Source: a virus. Taken from it: a stretch of 64,000 nt of DNA. Location of the stretch: IMG/VR virus record IMGVR_UViG_3300033552_000001, positions 1 to 64,000 of that record. One strand, given 5' to 3'. Of this stretch, positions 6,330 to 14,959 are shown one piece after another. The notes beneath the pieces were generated by a model. It was given only the letters and a program-made list of their open reading frames with translations, was not told the DNA's origin and ran no database searches. Position 1 is the stretch's first letter; each line of letters opens with the position of its first letter. The translations under genes and the position numbers were made by a program.

Positions 6330-6510
6330 GATATTAACATGTTGGTTGACCTATCACCAAAAGGTTTGTAAGCTTTTAGAGCGTTATTGCTCAATCTGAC
6401 TATCATACTCTCCAATGAAGGGGGTAAAGGGATAGTCAAAGTAAAGGTGGTCTTGAAGCTACCAGATGTCCCCTTACATAGACATAATTTAATACCCCCC
6501 TGTTAATAAT
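6330..6510 (-). promoter_or_regulatory. Less AT-rich, structured 5' leader with overlapping short frame
   Basis: Base composition is visibly richer in G and C than anywhere nearby. Inverted repeats include GACTATC / GATAGTC (6398-6404 and 6431-6437) and GAGC / GCTC (6379-6392). On the minus strand an open frame begins at an ATG near 6406 (MIVRLSNNALKAYKPFGDRS at its start). It overlaps the ATG at 6329 and stops a few codons inside that gene. This looks like a regulatory leader, possibly with a leader peptide. Confidence 0.4.
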
Positions 6511-6713
6511 TTAGTATTTATATTTTTATCAACTATTATCTAAAATATACAACATTTAATACAACACCCAGGGCATCATTATACAATAACAACTACTAGG
6601 GCATTGTTTACTTCTTAGACATTATAAGCTGTAATACATACAAACAATTTAACATCAAATTATCTGTTGTTAAAACAAATACAAATAAAATAGAAAATAT
6701 ATGTAACAATATT
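6511..6713. other. Gene-free stretch between divergent transcripts
   Basis: No gene seen. It contains two related strings, CAGGGCATCATT and TAGGGCATTGTT, about 30 bp apart near 6570-6610, which may be protein-binding sites between the leftward leader and the rightward promoter at 6714. Confidence 0.35.
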
Positions 6714-6743
6714 TTGTGACATAATAAATTCTTATTAGTTTTG
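6714..6743 (+). promoter_or_regulatory. Bacteroidetes-type promoter of the rightward operon
   Basis: TTG at 6714-6716, a 19-nt spacer, then TAGTTTTG at 6736-6743. This fits the Bacteroidetes -33/-7 pattern exactly. It is 20 bp upstream of ATG 6764 and probably drives the run of genes up to the terminator at 15296. Confidence 0.75.
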
Positions 6744-6763
6744 TCATATAAATAAACAAAATC

Positions 6764-7141
6764 ATGGAAGTAATTAACAAAGAACAAGAGTTAAAAGAAT
6801 TAATTAAAAGTTGCCCAATTAATGAATTAGAACAATTAGCTATAATGATGCAGGTAAAAGAAACTATGCAATATAATGTAATGCAGTTGTTTAATTCACA
6901 ATCAAAGGAAATATTAGAAAAGCAGTTAAGCCATTGGGGTAATTTATTAATTGATAAAAACAAAAAGCATAAAAAAGATAATTCTTTAATGCTATTAACA
7001 GAAGAAAATCAAAACATATTATTTTTTAACAGTGATTTTACTAATAAAGAATTAGTCTACATGTTTTATAAAGATAAATTAGGAATTGATTATTATAAAA
7101 CTTGCATTGATTTAATGAAGAAAACAATTAAAAACAAATGA
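6764..7141 (+). CDS. Hypothetical 125-aa helical protein
   Basis: First gene of the rightward operon. Almost entirely helical, with a charged N-terminal half and basic C-terminus; ends with TGA, overlapping nothing. The N-terminal helix (KEQELKELIKSCPINELEQL) could form a coiled coil. No family recognised. Confidence 0.7.
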   Translation: MEVINKEQELKELIKSCPINELEQLAIMMQVKETMQYNVMQLFNSQSKEILEKQLSHWGNLLIDKNKKHKKDNSLMLLTEENQNILFFNSDFTNKELVYMFYKDKLGIDYYKTCIDLMKKTIKNK

Positions 7142-7142
7142 T

Positions 7143-7352
7143 ATGAATAATAAAAAATTAATAATAATGGGAGGAATATTACAAATAATAGGAATTGTTA
7201 TGCTTGTTAGTGTTTTATTTTCTTTTGTAAGTAACAATAACATAGAAAGTAAAGCAGTTGAATACATAAAACATTTAAATGATAATAAAATTAGAGGGGG
7301 TTGTTTTTATATTAAGAATGATAGTGTTACAACATTTAAAAATTATAGATGA
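7143..7352 (+). CDS. 69-aa membrane-anchored protein
   Basis: One strong N-terminal transmembrane helix (LIIMGGILQIIGIVMLVSVL) followed by a short polar domain, consistent with a small inner-membrane protein. Its stop TGA overlaps the start of the next gene. Function unknown. Confidence 0.65.
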   Translation: MNNKKLIIMGGILQIIGIVMLVSVLFSFVSNNNIESKAVEYIKHLNDNKIRGGCFYIKNDSVTTFKNYR

Positions 7353-7552
7353 TGGAAAATGAATTAGAATACATAAGAAATAATAGGGTATTTGATACAG
7401 AAAATATAAAAGATATAGCTCTTCTTAATTATTTTCTAAATGAAGAACAAAAAGAAAAACTTAATCTTTGTATTCAAGAAAAGTATAATAAAAAAGTTGA
7501 TGATATATTGATCAATGGGAGTAAAACAATGTTTGGTAAAATATTATTATAA
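7349..7552 (+). CDS. Hypothetical 67-aa protein
   Basis: Acidic and helical (ENELEYIRNNRVFDTENIKD). Two adjacent ATGs exist; the second, at 7352, overlaps the upstream TGA as TGATG and is the more likely start by translational coupling. No family recognised. Confidence 0.65.
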   Translation: MMENELEYIRNNRVFDTENIKDIALLNYFLNEEQKEKLNLCIQEKYNKKVDDILINGSKTMFGKILL

Positions 7553-7569
7553 ACACTAAAAATAAAGTT

Positions 7570-9393
7570 ATGGTAGTCTTCAATGAAGAGCAGCACAAAT
7601 ATACTAATCAAAATAAACAGCAATATATATCAGCAACCACTATTATTCATGAATATTCTAAACCTTTTAATGCTTTATTCATGTCTCATTATTGTGCATT
7701 AAAAGAACTTGACAGGGATTTTGTTTATAATAAAGGAAGATATTTTCAAAAAGAAGGAAAGCCAATTGAGTATTTATTAGAAATTATTCCTGATTATGTA
7801 GATAGAGATATATTAGATTTAAAAGCAAGATTATTAGTTGCACAGTGGGATGAAACTAATAGACTTAGTAGAGTGAAGGGAACAAGAATACATTTAGAAA
7901 AAGAAAATGCTTCTTTGGGTAAAGAAAAAGAAGATTTTGCTGGAATGAAATATCAAGTAAATCAAAAAACACCTTTTAAGTTTGAAGATTTTAATGGAGT
8001 AAGTTATTATGAGTTATTAAAAGATGGCTATCATTCTGAATTATTATTATGGAATCATGAATTAGGAATTGCTGGAACAGCAGATATTGTAGTAATTGAA
8101 ACTGATATGTTTGGTGATAAATGGGTGAGTATTGGAGATTTTAAAGGGTTTTCCCTTGATACACCAATTCCTTCAAAAACAGGTTGGATAAACATGGGAG
8201 ATATTAAAATAGGTGATGAAATTTTTGATGGCAATGGTAAAATAACAAAAGTTAAAAACGTTTCAGAAATACATCACAACCCTTGTTTTAAAATAGTTTT
8301 TGATACTAATGATGAGTTAATTTGTGATCACGAACATAAATGGGAAATCACAAATAGAAAATCAAATGGTAAAACTCTATTTGATACTGTAATGACAACA
8401 GAGGAAATTTATAATTCATATAATAATGATTGTATGAAAAAACCTCAAATAAAATGTACAAATATTGATTTACCAGATGTTGATTTACCACTAGATCCTT
8501 ATTTATTAGGACTTTGGATTGCTGATGGAAATAGGACTTGTAGCTCAATAACTTGTTTAAATCAAAAAACATGGAAAGAAATAGAAAGAAGAGGGTTTGA
8601 AATTAGTATAGATCATAATAGAAATTCAGAAAAAGGAGCAGAATCAAGAACTGTTTTAGGAATAAGAAAAATATTAAAAGATTTACATTTAATAGGAAAC
8701 AAACATATACCAGCTATTTATTACAGAGCTTCACACAAACAGAGATTAGATTTATTAAGAGGTTTAATGGATGGGGATGGTCATTTTCATAAGAAAAGAA
8801 AAAGATGTGTTATGCTTACAACTAAAAAATGGCAAGCTGATTTGACAATGGAATTAACTTCTTCATTGGGAATGAAACCTACAATTTTTAATGGTAAAAC
8901 ATCTGGATTTGGGAAAACAAATATCCCAACATGGCATGTGTGTTTTACACCAACTGAAAATCCTTTTTTAACAAGAAATGAAGATTATTGTGAAATTGTG
9001 AAAAATAAAAGAACTCATATTGGTTTGCATAGAAGTATAAAAAGTATAGAAAGAATTGATACTGTTCCTACTAAATGTTTAGAAGTTGAAAGCGATTTGC
9101 ATACCTATTTAGTTGGAAAAAGTTTTATTAAAACTCATAATACTAATAAGGAAATTAAAATGGATAGTAAATATAAAATGCTTTATCCATTGAATAAATA
9201 TGGAGATGTAAATTATAATCACTATACATTACAATTGTCTTTATATTCTTATTTATTAGAACTGATGGGATTTAGGGTGAAGCATTTAAGGCTAATTTGG
9301 ATAAATGAAGTGGGAGATGAAATTCCTTTTATTTTAAATTACAAAAAACAAGATGTTATTAATATGATAAAACATTACAATCAAAACAAATAG
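7570..9393 (+). CDS. PD-(D/E)XK (RecB/Cas4-like) nuclease interrupted by an intein
   Basis: 607-aa precursor. The host protein is residues 1-192 joined to 525-607 (275 aa after splicing). RecB-family signatures are present: H108 in GTRIHLEKE, D172 in AGTADIVV, D190-x-K192 in IGDFK, and Q555-x-x-x-Y559 in LQLSLYSYLLE. The intein lies exactly after K192. Splicing joins it to T525 and restores the DFKTNKEIK motif, so only the spliced protein should be an active nuclease. Such nucleases are common beside crAss replication and packaging genes and may trim or recombine DNA ends. No ATPase or helicase domain is present. Confidence 0.85.
   Translation: MVVFNEEQHKYTNQNKQQYISATTIIHEYSKPFNALFMSHYCALKELDRDFVYNKGRYFQKEGKPIEYLLEIIPDYVDRDILDLKARLLVAQWDETNRLSRVKGTRIHLEKENASLGKEKEDFAGMKYQVNQKTPFKFEDFNGVSYYELLKDGYHSELLLWNHELGIAGTADIVVIETDMFGDKWVSIGDFKGFSLDTPIPSKTGWINMGDIKIGDEIFDGNGKITKVKNVSEIHHNPCFKIVFDTNDELICDHEHKWEITNRKSNGKTLFDTVMTTEEIYNSYNNDCMKKPQIKCTNIDLPDVDLPLDPYLLGLWIADGNRTCSSITCLNQKTWKEIERRGFEISIDHNRNSEKGAESRTVLGIRKILKDLHLIGNKHIPAIYYRASHKQRLDLLRGLMDGDGHFHKKRKRCVMLTTKKWQADLTMELTSSLGMKPTIFNGKTSGFGKTNIPTWHVCFTPTENPFLTRNEDYCEIVKNKRTHIGLHRSIKSIERIDTVPTKCLEVESDLHTYLVGKSFIKTHNTNKEIKMDSKYKMLYPLNKYGDVNYNHYTLQLSLYSYLLELMGFRVKHLRLIWINEVGDEIPFILNYKKQDVINMIKHYNQNK
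8146..9141 (+). mobile_element. Class 3 intein with LAGLIDADG homing endonuclease
   Basis: 332-residue in-frame insertion (precursor residues 193-524). It starts GFSLDTPIPSKTGW, so position 1 is Gly instead of Cys or Ser, and ends KTHN with Thr at +1. The triad that defines class 3 inteins is visible: Trp258 in HEHKWEI (block B), Cys503 in KCLEVES (block F) and Thr522 before the final His-Asn (block G). Between the splicing blocks are two LAGLIDADG motifs, LLGLWIADG (about 312-320) and LLRGLMDGDG (about 395-404), with acidic residues kept, suggesting an active homing endonuclease. Confidence 0.88.
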
Positions 9394-9394
9394 A

Positions 9395-9784
9395 ATGAAT
9401 TTAGATAAGAATAATAATTACAGAAAAATTGTAACAGTTAACAATCAAATTGAAATGTATAGGGTAGTCATTAGAATACATTCTTTTATTTCACAAATTG
9501 TTTTGTCTATTACACAAGAAACAATTCTTTGTTATTTATGTGTATATGGAATTACAGAAGATTGTTATAGAGTAATATTAGAAGATAAGATTGTAAGTAA
9601 AAGAGGTATTCTTTATAATAACATTAGTACTTTAATTAATAAAAAACTAATTGAAAAGAAAGGTAGTTTTAAGAAAGTAATTGATGATTTAAAAGTAAAG
9701 TCAATTACAGAAAACTCTGCCTACATTACTTTAAAATTAAATATTAAAGATAAAGTTGAATTAAAATTTAATGTAGAACACTAA
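9395..9784 (+). CDS. Hypothetical 129-aa protein, possible winged helix
   Basis: Starts 1 bp after the nuclease gene. The middle (ITEDCYRVILEDKIVSKRGI, then LYNNISTLINKKLIEKKG) resembles a helix-turn-helix followed by a wing, and the C-terminus is beta-rich. A DNA-binding role is inferred weakly. It sits directly before the HU/IHF-like gene. Confidence 0.65.
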   Translation: MNLDKNNNYRKIVTVNNQIEMYRVVIRIHSFISQIVLSITQETILCYLCVYGITEDCYRVILEDKIVSKRGILYNNISTLINKKLIEKKGSFKKVIDDLKVKSITENSAYITLKLNIKDKVELKFNVEH

Positions 9785-9789
9785 TCAAA

Positions 9790-10158
9790 ATGTTTATCAT
9801 AGAAGATATTAATAAAGAAATTGCTCATAAATTAAAGATTGATATTAAATTAGTAACTGCTGTTAATACAGAGCAATGGAAACAAGTTGAATACAATATA
9901 AGACATCACACTGCTTATGAAATTAAAGTACTTGGACTTTGTACTTTTACTCCCAGATATGTGGTAGTAAAAAAGAAAATAAGAGACTTGATTATAGCTA
10001 TTAGAAGGGAAAGAAGTAGAGAACCAACAGAAAGAAGTAAAATGATTGTAATTAATTTAACAAAACTTCTTAGTAATATATGGAAAATTAAGAATAAGTT
10101 TGCTCTTAATAATATTAAAATTCAGAATAAAAAACTAAATAGACAAGATGAAAAGTAA
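9790..10158 (+). CDS. HU/IHF-like DNA-binding protein
   Basis: 122 aa. The N-terminal ~75 residues follow the HU/IHF pattern: two helices (IEDINKEIAHKLKIDIKLVT, then a helix to about residue 38), then a beta part with YEIKVLGLCTFTPRYVVVKK, equivalent to the G-x-F body strand. The usual long DNA-contacting arms are short, as in other phage IHF-like proteins. The basic C-terminus (KNKFALNNIKIQNKKLNRQD) would add DNA affinity. IHF-like genes upstream of the packaging genes are a known feature of crAss-like phages. Likely role: bending or compacting phage DNA. Confidence 0.7.
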   Translation: MFIIEDINKEIAHKLKIDIKLVTAVNTEQWKQVEYNIRHHTAYEIKVLGLCTFTPRYVVVKKKIRDLIIAIRRERSREPTERSKMIVINLTKLLSNIWKIKNKFALNNIKIQNKKLNRQDEK

Positions 10159-10576
10159 ATATTATGTTCCCAATTTAGAAGAGTTGCATGTAGGATATAT
10201 TTGTGAAGTTAAAAATTCAAGTGATGATGAATACTTTGATTGGGAAGATCAGTTAATTGAGAAATCAGATTTAATGTACATAAATAATTGGTTAAATTGG
10301 AATGAATTAAGAACTAAATATTTAGATGTTTTTGATTTAGAAAGTTTAGGATGTAAATATAAAAGAGAATATAAAAATAATTTAGATTTTGAAAAAGGAA
10401 ATATCTATACAAATGGTTTCTTTTTAACTTACAACACAGAAACTCTGATGTTAAAGATTCAAAAAAATAAAGGTAATTTTGATAATTCAGGAACACCTAA
10501 AAGTGAATGTGTTTTTGAAGGAAAAGTAAAGAGTATTAATGAATTGAAATTAATATTTAAAATGTTAGAAATATGA
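10148..10576 (+). CDS. Hypothetical 142-aa protein
   Basis: Overlaps the upstream gene by 11 bp and the next by 4 bp. Begins with acidic and Trp-rich segments (EYFDWEDQLIEKSDLMYINN) and ends in a small beta/alpha segment. This kind of small protein recurs in phages without known role. Confidence 0.65.
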   Translation: MKSKYYVPNLEELHVGYICEVKNSSDDEYFDWEDQLIEKSDLMYINNWLNWNELRTKYLDVFDLESLGCKYKREYKNNLDFEKGNIYTNGFFLTYNTETLMLKIQKNKGNFDNSGTPKSECVFEGKVKSINELKLIFKMLEI

Positions 10577-10956
10577 ATGAGTATATTCAAGTATTAAAGA
10601 ATGGAATAAATAATATTTCAGGAGTAGCAGAAGGTTGGTCTAATTTAATAAAAGATAAATTAGGAGTACTATCTCCAAGAGAAAAGGAAGTTGTTGAAAA
10701 AAGAATTATAAAATGTTCTGAATGTCCTTTTAATAGTAGTAATGCTAAAAAGAATTTAGGATATGAAACTGATTTAGGTTATGATCACTGTTCTTCTTGT
10801 AAATGTCCACTAGATGTAAAACCTTTTGCCCTGCATGATAATTGTGGTTTGGAATGGTTTATGTTTAATGCACAAGATGAATCAGTAAAACATATTAAAG
10901 ACTATTATACAATTCACAATGAATCAATTGAATTAAAATGGAAAGCTATCAATTAA
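10573..10956 (+). CDS. Zinc-ribbon-like protein, 127 aa
   Basis: Two Cys pairs, CSECPF (near residue 49) and CSSCKCPLDVK (near residue 74), plus a further Cys in HDNCGLEW, fit a zinc ribbon. The N-terminal helix (GVAEGWSNLIKDKLGVLSPR) and the order helix, C-x-x-C, C-x-x-C, resemble a small protein type often found before TerL in crAss-like phages. Role unknown; a zinc-stabilised protein-binding module is likely. Confidence 0.7.
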   Translation: MNEYIQVLKNGINNISGVAEGWSNLIKDKLGVLSPREKEVVEKRIIKCSECPFNSSNAKKNLGYETDLGYDHCSSCKCPLDVKPFALHDNCGLEWFMFNAQDESVKHIKDYYTIHNESIELKWKAIN

Positions 10957-11030
10957 AATTATTACTAAAACAAACAGTTAAAAAAGCTCCTCAAAAGCTT
11001 AAAGATAAAATATGGAAGATAATAAATTAA
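10938..11030 (+). CDS. 30-aa Lys-rich peptide
   Basis: Short frame overlapping the end of the upstream gene (19 bp) and the start of the next. Sequence MESYQLKLLLKQTVKKAPQK..., basic and helical. Overlap on both sides is usual in this operon and supports it, but the length keeps it tentative. Confidence 0.4.
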   Translation: MESYQLKLLLKQTVKKAPQKLKDKIWKIIN

Positions 11031-11182
11031 TACTTAATAGTTTAATATTAATAGCCATTGATTTAGTAGGTATTGTTAAAGGAGAAGGTGGTGCAAATTA
11101 TTATAGTAAATCCCTTAAAGCAGTAATTGATATTAGTGAAGTAGAAAATATAATAAAAGAAGCAGAATTATTAAACAAATAA
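11012..11182 (+). CDS. Hypothetical 56-aa protein
   Basis: Begins MEDNKLILNSLILIAIDLVG and ends in an acidic helix. Its codon use matches neighbouring genes, and its stop lies 5 bp before the next start. No family recognised. Confidence 0.55.
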   Translation: MEDNKLILNSLILIAIDLVGIVKGEGGANYYSKSLKAVIDISEVENIIKEAELLNK

Positions 11183-11187
11183 CAAAC

Positions 11188-11568
11188 ATGGAAAATAACA
11201 CAGTAGAATTTTCAGTGCAAGAATTTAGAATGTTGTTAGAAACAAAATCTAAGATAGTTGGGAAAGCATTATATGAATTAGAATTAATGGCTAATGTGCA
11301 GAATAAAGATGTTATTAATAAATTATTGGAAGAAAAAGTATTAACAATAGTTGATAATAATATTGTTTCTTCTGGATTTAGATTGACACCTGTTGATGGA
11401 ATTGAATTTACAGAAGAAGAAAGGAATTCTAATTTAGATGTATTAAAGAAAACTAGTGAAATATTTAATTTATATGGAGGCAAGAATACAGTAAAGGTTG
11501 AATTAGATAATTTAAATGATTTAATGTTTACAGTTACTAATGAAGATATTTTAAACTGTGTCCAATAA
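11188..11568 (+). CDS. Hypothetical 126-aa protein
   Basis: Mostly helical and acidic. N-terminus MENNTVEFSVQEFRMLLETK, preceded by an ACAAACATG leader typical of this operon. No family recognised. Confidence 0.7.
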   Translation: MENNTVEFSVQEFRMLLETKSKIVGKALYELELMANVQNKDVINKLLEEKVLTIVDNNIVSSGFRLTPVDGIEFTEEERNSNLDVLKKTSEIFNLYGGKNTVKVELDNLNDLMFTVTNEDILNCVQ

Positions 11569-11603
11569 TAATATTAGAAAAAACAATTATAAAATTAACA
11601 ATC

Positions 11604-11732
11604 ATGGAATTACAAGAAGAATTATTAGAAGTAACAAACAGTCAAGAGTATTTAAAATTAACAAGAAGACAAAAAAGAATGCTATTTAAAAAGAATAAAT
11701 TCAGTGAAAGAGTTAAACAGTTATTAAAATAA
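11604..11732 (+). CDS. 42-aa basic helical protein
   Basis: MELQEELLEVTNSQEYLKLT followed by a strongly basic half (RRQKRMLFKKNKFSERVKQ). ATG follows AAATTAACAATC, a typical leader, and the stop is directly followed by the next ATG (TAAATG). It may bind nucleic acid. Confidence 0.55.
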   Translation: MELQEELLEVTNSQEYLKLTRRQKRMLFKKNKFSERVKQLLK

Positions 11733-12299
11733 ATGGCAAAAAGACAAAATGTATATGACAGAGTATCTTATGACAGACTTAAAGAAGATGTAAAAGATAC
11801 AATTATATATATCAAAACAGAAAAGGTTAGTGAAATAAGAGATAGTATTCATTATAGGACAGCACCAAAAGGAGGTGTTGTCCCTTCAATCACTGTAAAT
11901 ATTGAAACTAAAATTGATACACAAGTTAAAACAATTACCTCTTGTTGTAAAATACTAAAATCTTTAATTGATAAAGAAGGACTTTCAGAATTTGTATTAA
12001 TGGGAATTGATAACATTTCTGATAAATTAAATGAAATTCAAATATTTTTTTCAGAGAAAAATATTAATTTAATTGAAGATAGAATGATTCCATTATCTTT
12101 TGGTAAAGGAACTATTATTGAAACCTTAGCTGCATCAAAAGAAAAACAAATTAATTTTAGAATTGAAATGCAAGAAAAAATATTAAAATTGATTCCTTTA
12201 ATTGATGAGTTAAAATCATTAAAAGAAGCTATTCAAGTAAAAGGAGGATATGACATTCCTCATAGAATGAAAATAAAAAGAAATCAAAACAATGAATAA
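11733..12299 (+). CDS. Hypothetical 188-aa protein
   Basis: Helical protein with a basic N-terminus (MAKRQNVYDRVSYDRLKEDV), one beta segment in the middle and a long C-terminal helix. Overlaps the next gene by 8 bp. It lies in the pre-TerL set and could be a packaging accessory, but nothing in the sequence proves this. Confidence 0.65.
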   Translation: MAKRQNVYDRVSYDRLKEDVKDTIIYIKTEKVSEIRDSIHYRTAPKGGVVPSITVNIETKIDTQVKTITSCCKILKSLIDKEGLSEFVLMGIDNISDKLNEIQIFFSEKNINLIEDRMIPLSFGKGTIIETLAASKEKQINFRIEMQEKILKLIPLIDELKSLKEAIQVKGGYDIPHRMKIKRNQNNE

Positions 12300-12588
12300 A
12301 TATGAAATTTGGACTGGTAATTATAGTTTAGGACAAGGTTATCACCAAGGAGAAGTACCTGAAAAGGTGGCAGATATTGAGGCAATTAGTTTTAAAGTGG
12401 CTTGTATGAAACATGAACTTAAACAAAGATTAAAGTTTATAGATAATTTAGAAGGAGATAATAGAAATAGAGAAAAAGATATTTTAGAAACAGGATTTAA
12501 TTTTGGATTAAATTTACAAACATTAACTCAACCTTGGTTAGGTAGATATTATGAAACAAAAACAGAAGCAGATAAATCATTTAATTAA
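12292..12588 (+). CDS. Hypothetical 98-aa protein
   Basis: Begins MNKYEIWTGNYSLGQGYHQG and continues with a long charged helix. The pattern Y-E-I-W-x-G, G-Q-G-Y-H, W-L-G-R-Y-Y occurs in small phage proteins of unknown role. Starts inside the end of the upstream gene. Confidence 0.65.
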   Translation: MNKYEIWTGNYSLGQGYHQGEVPEKVADIEAISFKVACMKHELKQRLKFIDNLEGDNRNREKDILETGFNFGLNLQTLTQPWLGRYYETKTEADKSFN

Positions 12589-12599
12589 AAACAAACAAT

Positions 12600-12932
12600 A
12601 TGTTAGTAAATACAGAAAATAAATACCACAAGTGGTTCAGTACTAAATGGTATAATCACAATAGTTTTAGTTTAATCCCTGTGTTTCAAATTATCAAAGC
12701 TGATGATCATAACACTTGGAAATTTAATTTTAGATGGTTATTTTTAGAAATGTGGAGTTTAGATAATTTGTGTTTTGAATTAGCAATTACTTGTGATACT
12801 CATTGGGGAGTTGGTTTAACTGCAATTCTACCTTATTTAAGAATTAAATTTACAATTCCTATTCCTGAAAAATTAGGATTTAAAACTGATAATTTATTTA
12901 CAAGAAACCCAAAATGTAAACATAATGCCTAA
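12600..12932 (+). CDS. Hypothetical 110-aa Trp-rich protein
   Basis: Many Trp, Phe and His residues (KWFSTKWYNHNSFSLIPVFQ; FRWLFLEMWSLDNL; CDTHWGVGL), with a beta-strand pattern. Its end overlaps the TerL start by 8 bp. It may be a small packaging- or head-associated protein; no family recognised with certainty. Confidence 0.65.
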   Translation: MLVNTENKYHKWFSTKWYNHNSFSLIPVFQIIKADDHNTWKFNFRWLFLEMWSLDNLCFELAITCDTHWGVGLTAILPYLRIKFTIPIPEKLGFKTDNLFTRNPKCKHNA

Positions 12933-14928
12933 AAAAATAATACCACAAACAGATATATTTAATTATAAATCAAAAGAGTTTTTATTAAATTTAAATCCTT
13001 CTGATATACCACCAAAGTCATCTGTGCATTATGATGATTTTGTAATACATGAAGAAGAGAAAAGTATTGGTGGTGTTAATATAAATGGAATACAAATTCC
13101 AGGTTCTTTATATTTTGAATTAAATCATTGGAATATAAAGCTTGATGTTCTTGATAGACATGGTAATATTGTAAAAGAAATAGGGCATCCTAAGTTAAAA
13201 GATAATTCATGGATTATACACAATGGTTATACAGATGCTTTTAAAGATAAAAAGATATTAATAATAGGTGGCGGACGCCAGAGTGGAAAGACAACAACAA
13301 TCACTTCTTTATTAGGTAGACAAATGATTTTGTTTCCTAATACTTTTAGTTTAGGGCTTTATTCTAATTCAAAAGATCAAGAAATTAATGCTGGTTATTT
13401 AGATGTTGGATTTGAAAATTTAGAACATCTCAAAATACCTAGACTTGATAAAAACTGGAAAGGAGGTTTAATTAGACTTGGTTATAAAAAGGTAGATAAT
13501 ACAGATGAAATATGGAGTACTCTTTACATGAGAAACACTGACGAAGGTAAAAATACACAAGTAGGTGCTGGTACAACATTAAATTTCTTTGTGTTTGATG
13601 AAATAGCTAAAGCCCCTGTATCAAAAGCTATGGAAGCAGTTAAACCTGCTTTAATATCTGAATTTGGTTTAAGGTGTTCTCCAATTTATGTATTTACTGG
13701 AGGTGATGTTTTAAAGTCAAAAGATGCTGAAAATTTGTTTATGAATCCAAAGGCTAATGATATTTTGGAATTTGATAATGAAGGAAAAAAAACAGGATTG
13801 TTTTTAGGAGGATGGTATAGGCAAGATTTTAAAAATACTGTTAGTCTTGCTGAATATTTAAAAGTGGATGTAATCAATTCAGAATTAAATACTATAAAAA
13901 TTCAAGTAACAGATTTTGAATTGGCAAATGAAACATTAGATAAAGAACAAGAATTATTAAAAACAGATCCTGATAAAAGTAAATATACAAAACATAAAAT
14001 GTATTACCCAAGAAGTATTCATGAAATGTTTCTATCAGAAAATGAAAATCCATTTAATAAAGAAGGACTTGAACAAACAGACCAATTTTTATTAGCTAAT
14101 CCGATTGGTCAAAACATTGAATTATTTAGAGGACTTAATGGAAAACCTCAATTAAAGTTTAGTAATAAATTTCCTATAAATAATTACCCTACACAATCAG
14201 GAGATAACTTAGATGCTCCAATTGTAATGTATGATAGTCCTGATAAGTTTAAAGGACAAAAAGGAATTCATGTAATTGGTGTTGATACTTATAATGATGA
14301 TGAAGCACCTAATTCAGATTCATTAGGTAGTATATATGTAGGTAGAAAATTTCATTCTGATATATCAGATCCTTTTAATGGTTGTATGGTTGCTTCTTAT
14401 ACTGCAAGACCTAAAACAATGAAAGAATTTAATAAAACTTGCTTAATGCTTTGTGAATATTATGATGCTCAAATTATGTATGAACATACAGGAGGGGCAT
14501 TTAAGGATTTCTTTGAAGGAGAAAACAAATTGCATTTATTAATTGACACTCCTTCATTGACAAAAGAAATATCCCCTAATAGTAAAGCAGGTAATACAAA
14601 AGGGTTAAGAGCTACTGTACCAATACAAAAACATGCTTTAAATCTTTCATTAGATTATGATAATGAGGAATTGCCAAATGGACAATTAGGAGTTAGTAGA
14701 AATTTAGATAGAATGTTAATAGCTGAAAAAATAGCTTATGATGGAGTAAAAAACACAGATAGATATATTGCATTTTCTATGATGGTAGAAGCTTTATATA
14801 TGTATAAAAAATATACCACTATTGTAAATAATCAAGAAGAAGATAGTAAACCAGAAACAAGAGTGAGATTTGATGCTTTTGGTAATCAAAGAAAAAATAA
14901 TAATAAAGTAAATGCTTTTGGATTTTAA
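12925..14928 (+). CDS. terL: Terminase large subunit
   Basis: 667 aa, the usual size for crAss-like TerL. The ATPase domain shows Walker A GGGRQSGKTTT (about residues 115-125) and Walker B FFVFDEIAKAP (about 220-230). The C-terminal nuclease domain begins at VIGVDTYNDDEAP (about 452) with the first acidic metal ligand, followed by YEHTGGAFKDFF and a terminal DRYIAFSMMVEAL segment. It powers DNA packaging into the prohead through the portal and cuts the DNA. It is followed by two small genes, a terminator, then the portal gene. Confidence 0.93.
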   Translation: MPKKIIPQTDIFNYKSKEFLLNLNPSDIPPKSSVHYDDFVIHEEEKSIGGVNINGIQIPGSLYFELNHWNIKLDVLDRHGNIVKEIGHPKLKDNSWIIHNGYTDAFKDKKILIIGGGRQSGKTTTITSLLGRQMILFPNTFSLGLYSNSKDQEINAGYLDVGFENLEHLKIPRLDKNWKGGLIRLGYKKVDNTDEIWSTLYMRNTDEGKNTQVGAGTTLNFFVFDEIAKAPVSKAMEAVKPALISEFGLRCSPIYVFTGGDVLKSKDAENLFMNPKANDILEFDNEGKKTGLFLGGWYRQDFKNTVSLAEYLKVDVINSELNTIKIQVTDFELANETLDKEQELLKTDPDKSKYTKHKMYYPRSIHEMFLSENENPFNKEGLEQTDQFLLANPIGQNIELFRGLNGKPQLKFSNKFPINNYPTQSGDNLDAPIVMYDSPDKFKGQKGIHVIGVDTYNDDEAPNSDSLGSIYVGRKFHSDISDPFNGCMVASYTARPKTMKEFNKTCLMLCEYYDAQIMYEHTGGAFKDFFEGENKLHLLIDTPSLTKEISPNSKAGNTKGLRATVPIQKHALNLSLDYDNEELPNGQLGVSRNLDRMLIAEKIAYDGVKNTDRYIAFSMMVEALYMYKKYTTIVNNQEEDSKPETRVRFDAFGNQRKNNNKVNAFGF

Positions 14929-14959
14929 TGAGTACATTGCATAAACAATTTAAATAATC

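Noticed and set aside
7570-9393. Group I intron or fused genes in the nuclease locus
   Set aside because: The frame is continuous through both extein parts, and intein blocks with His-Asn/Thr at the end are present, so an intein is the simpler reading.
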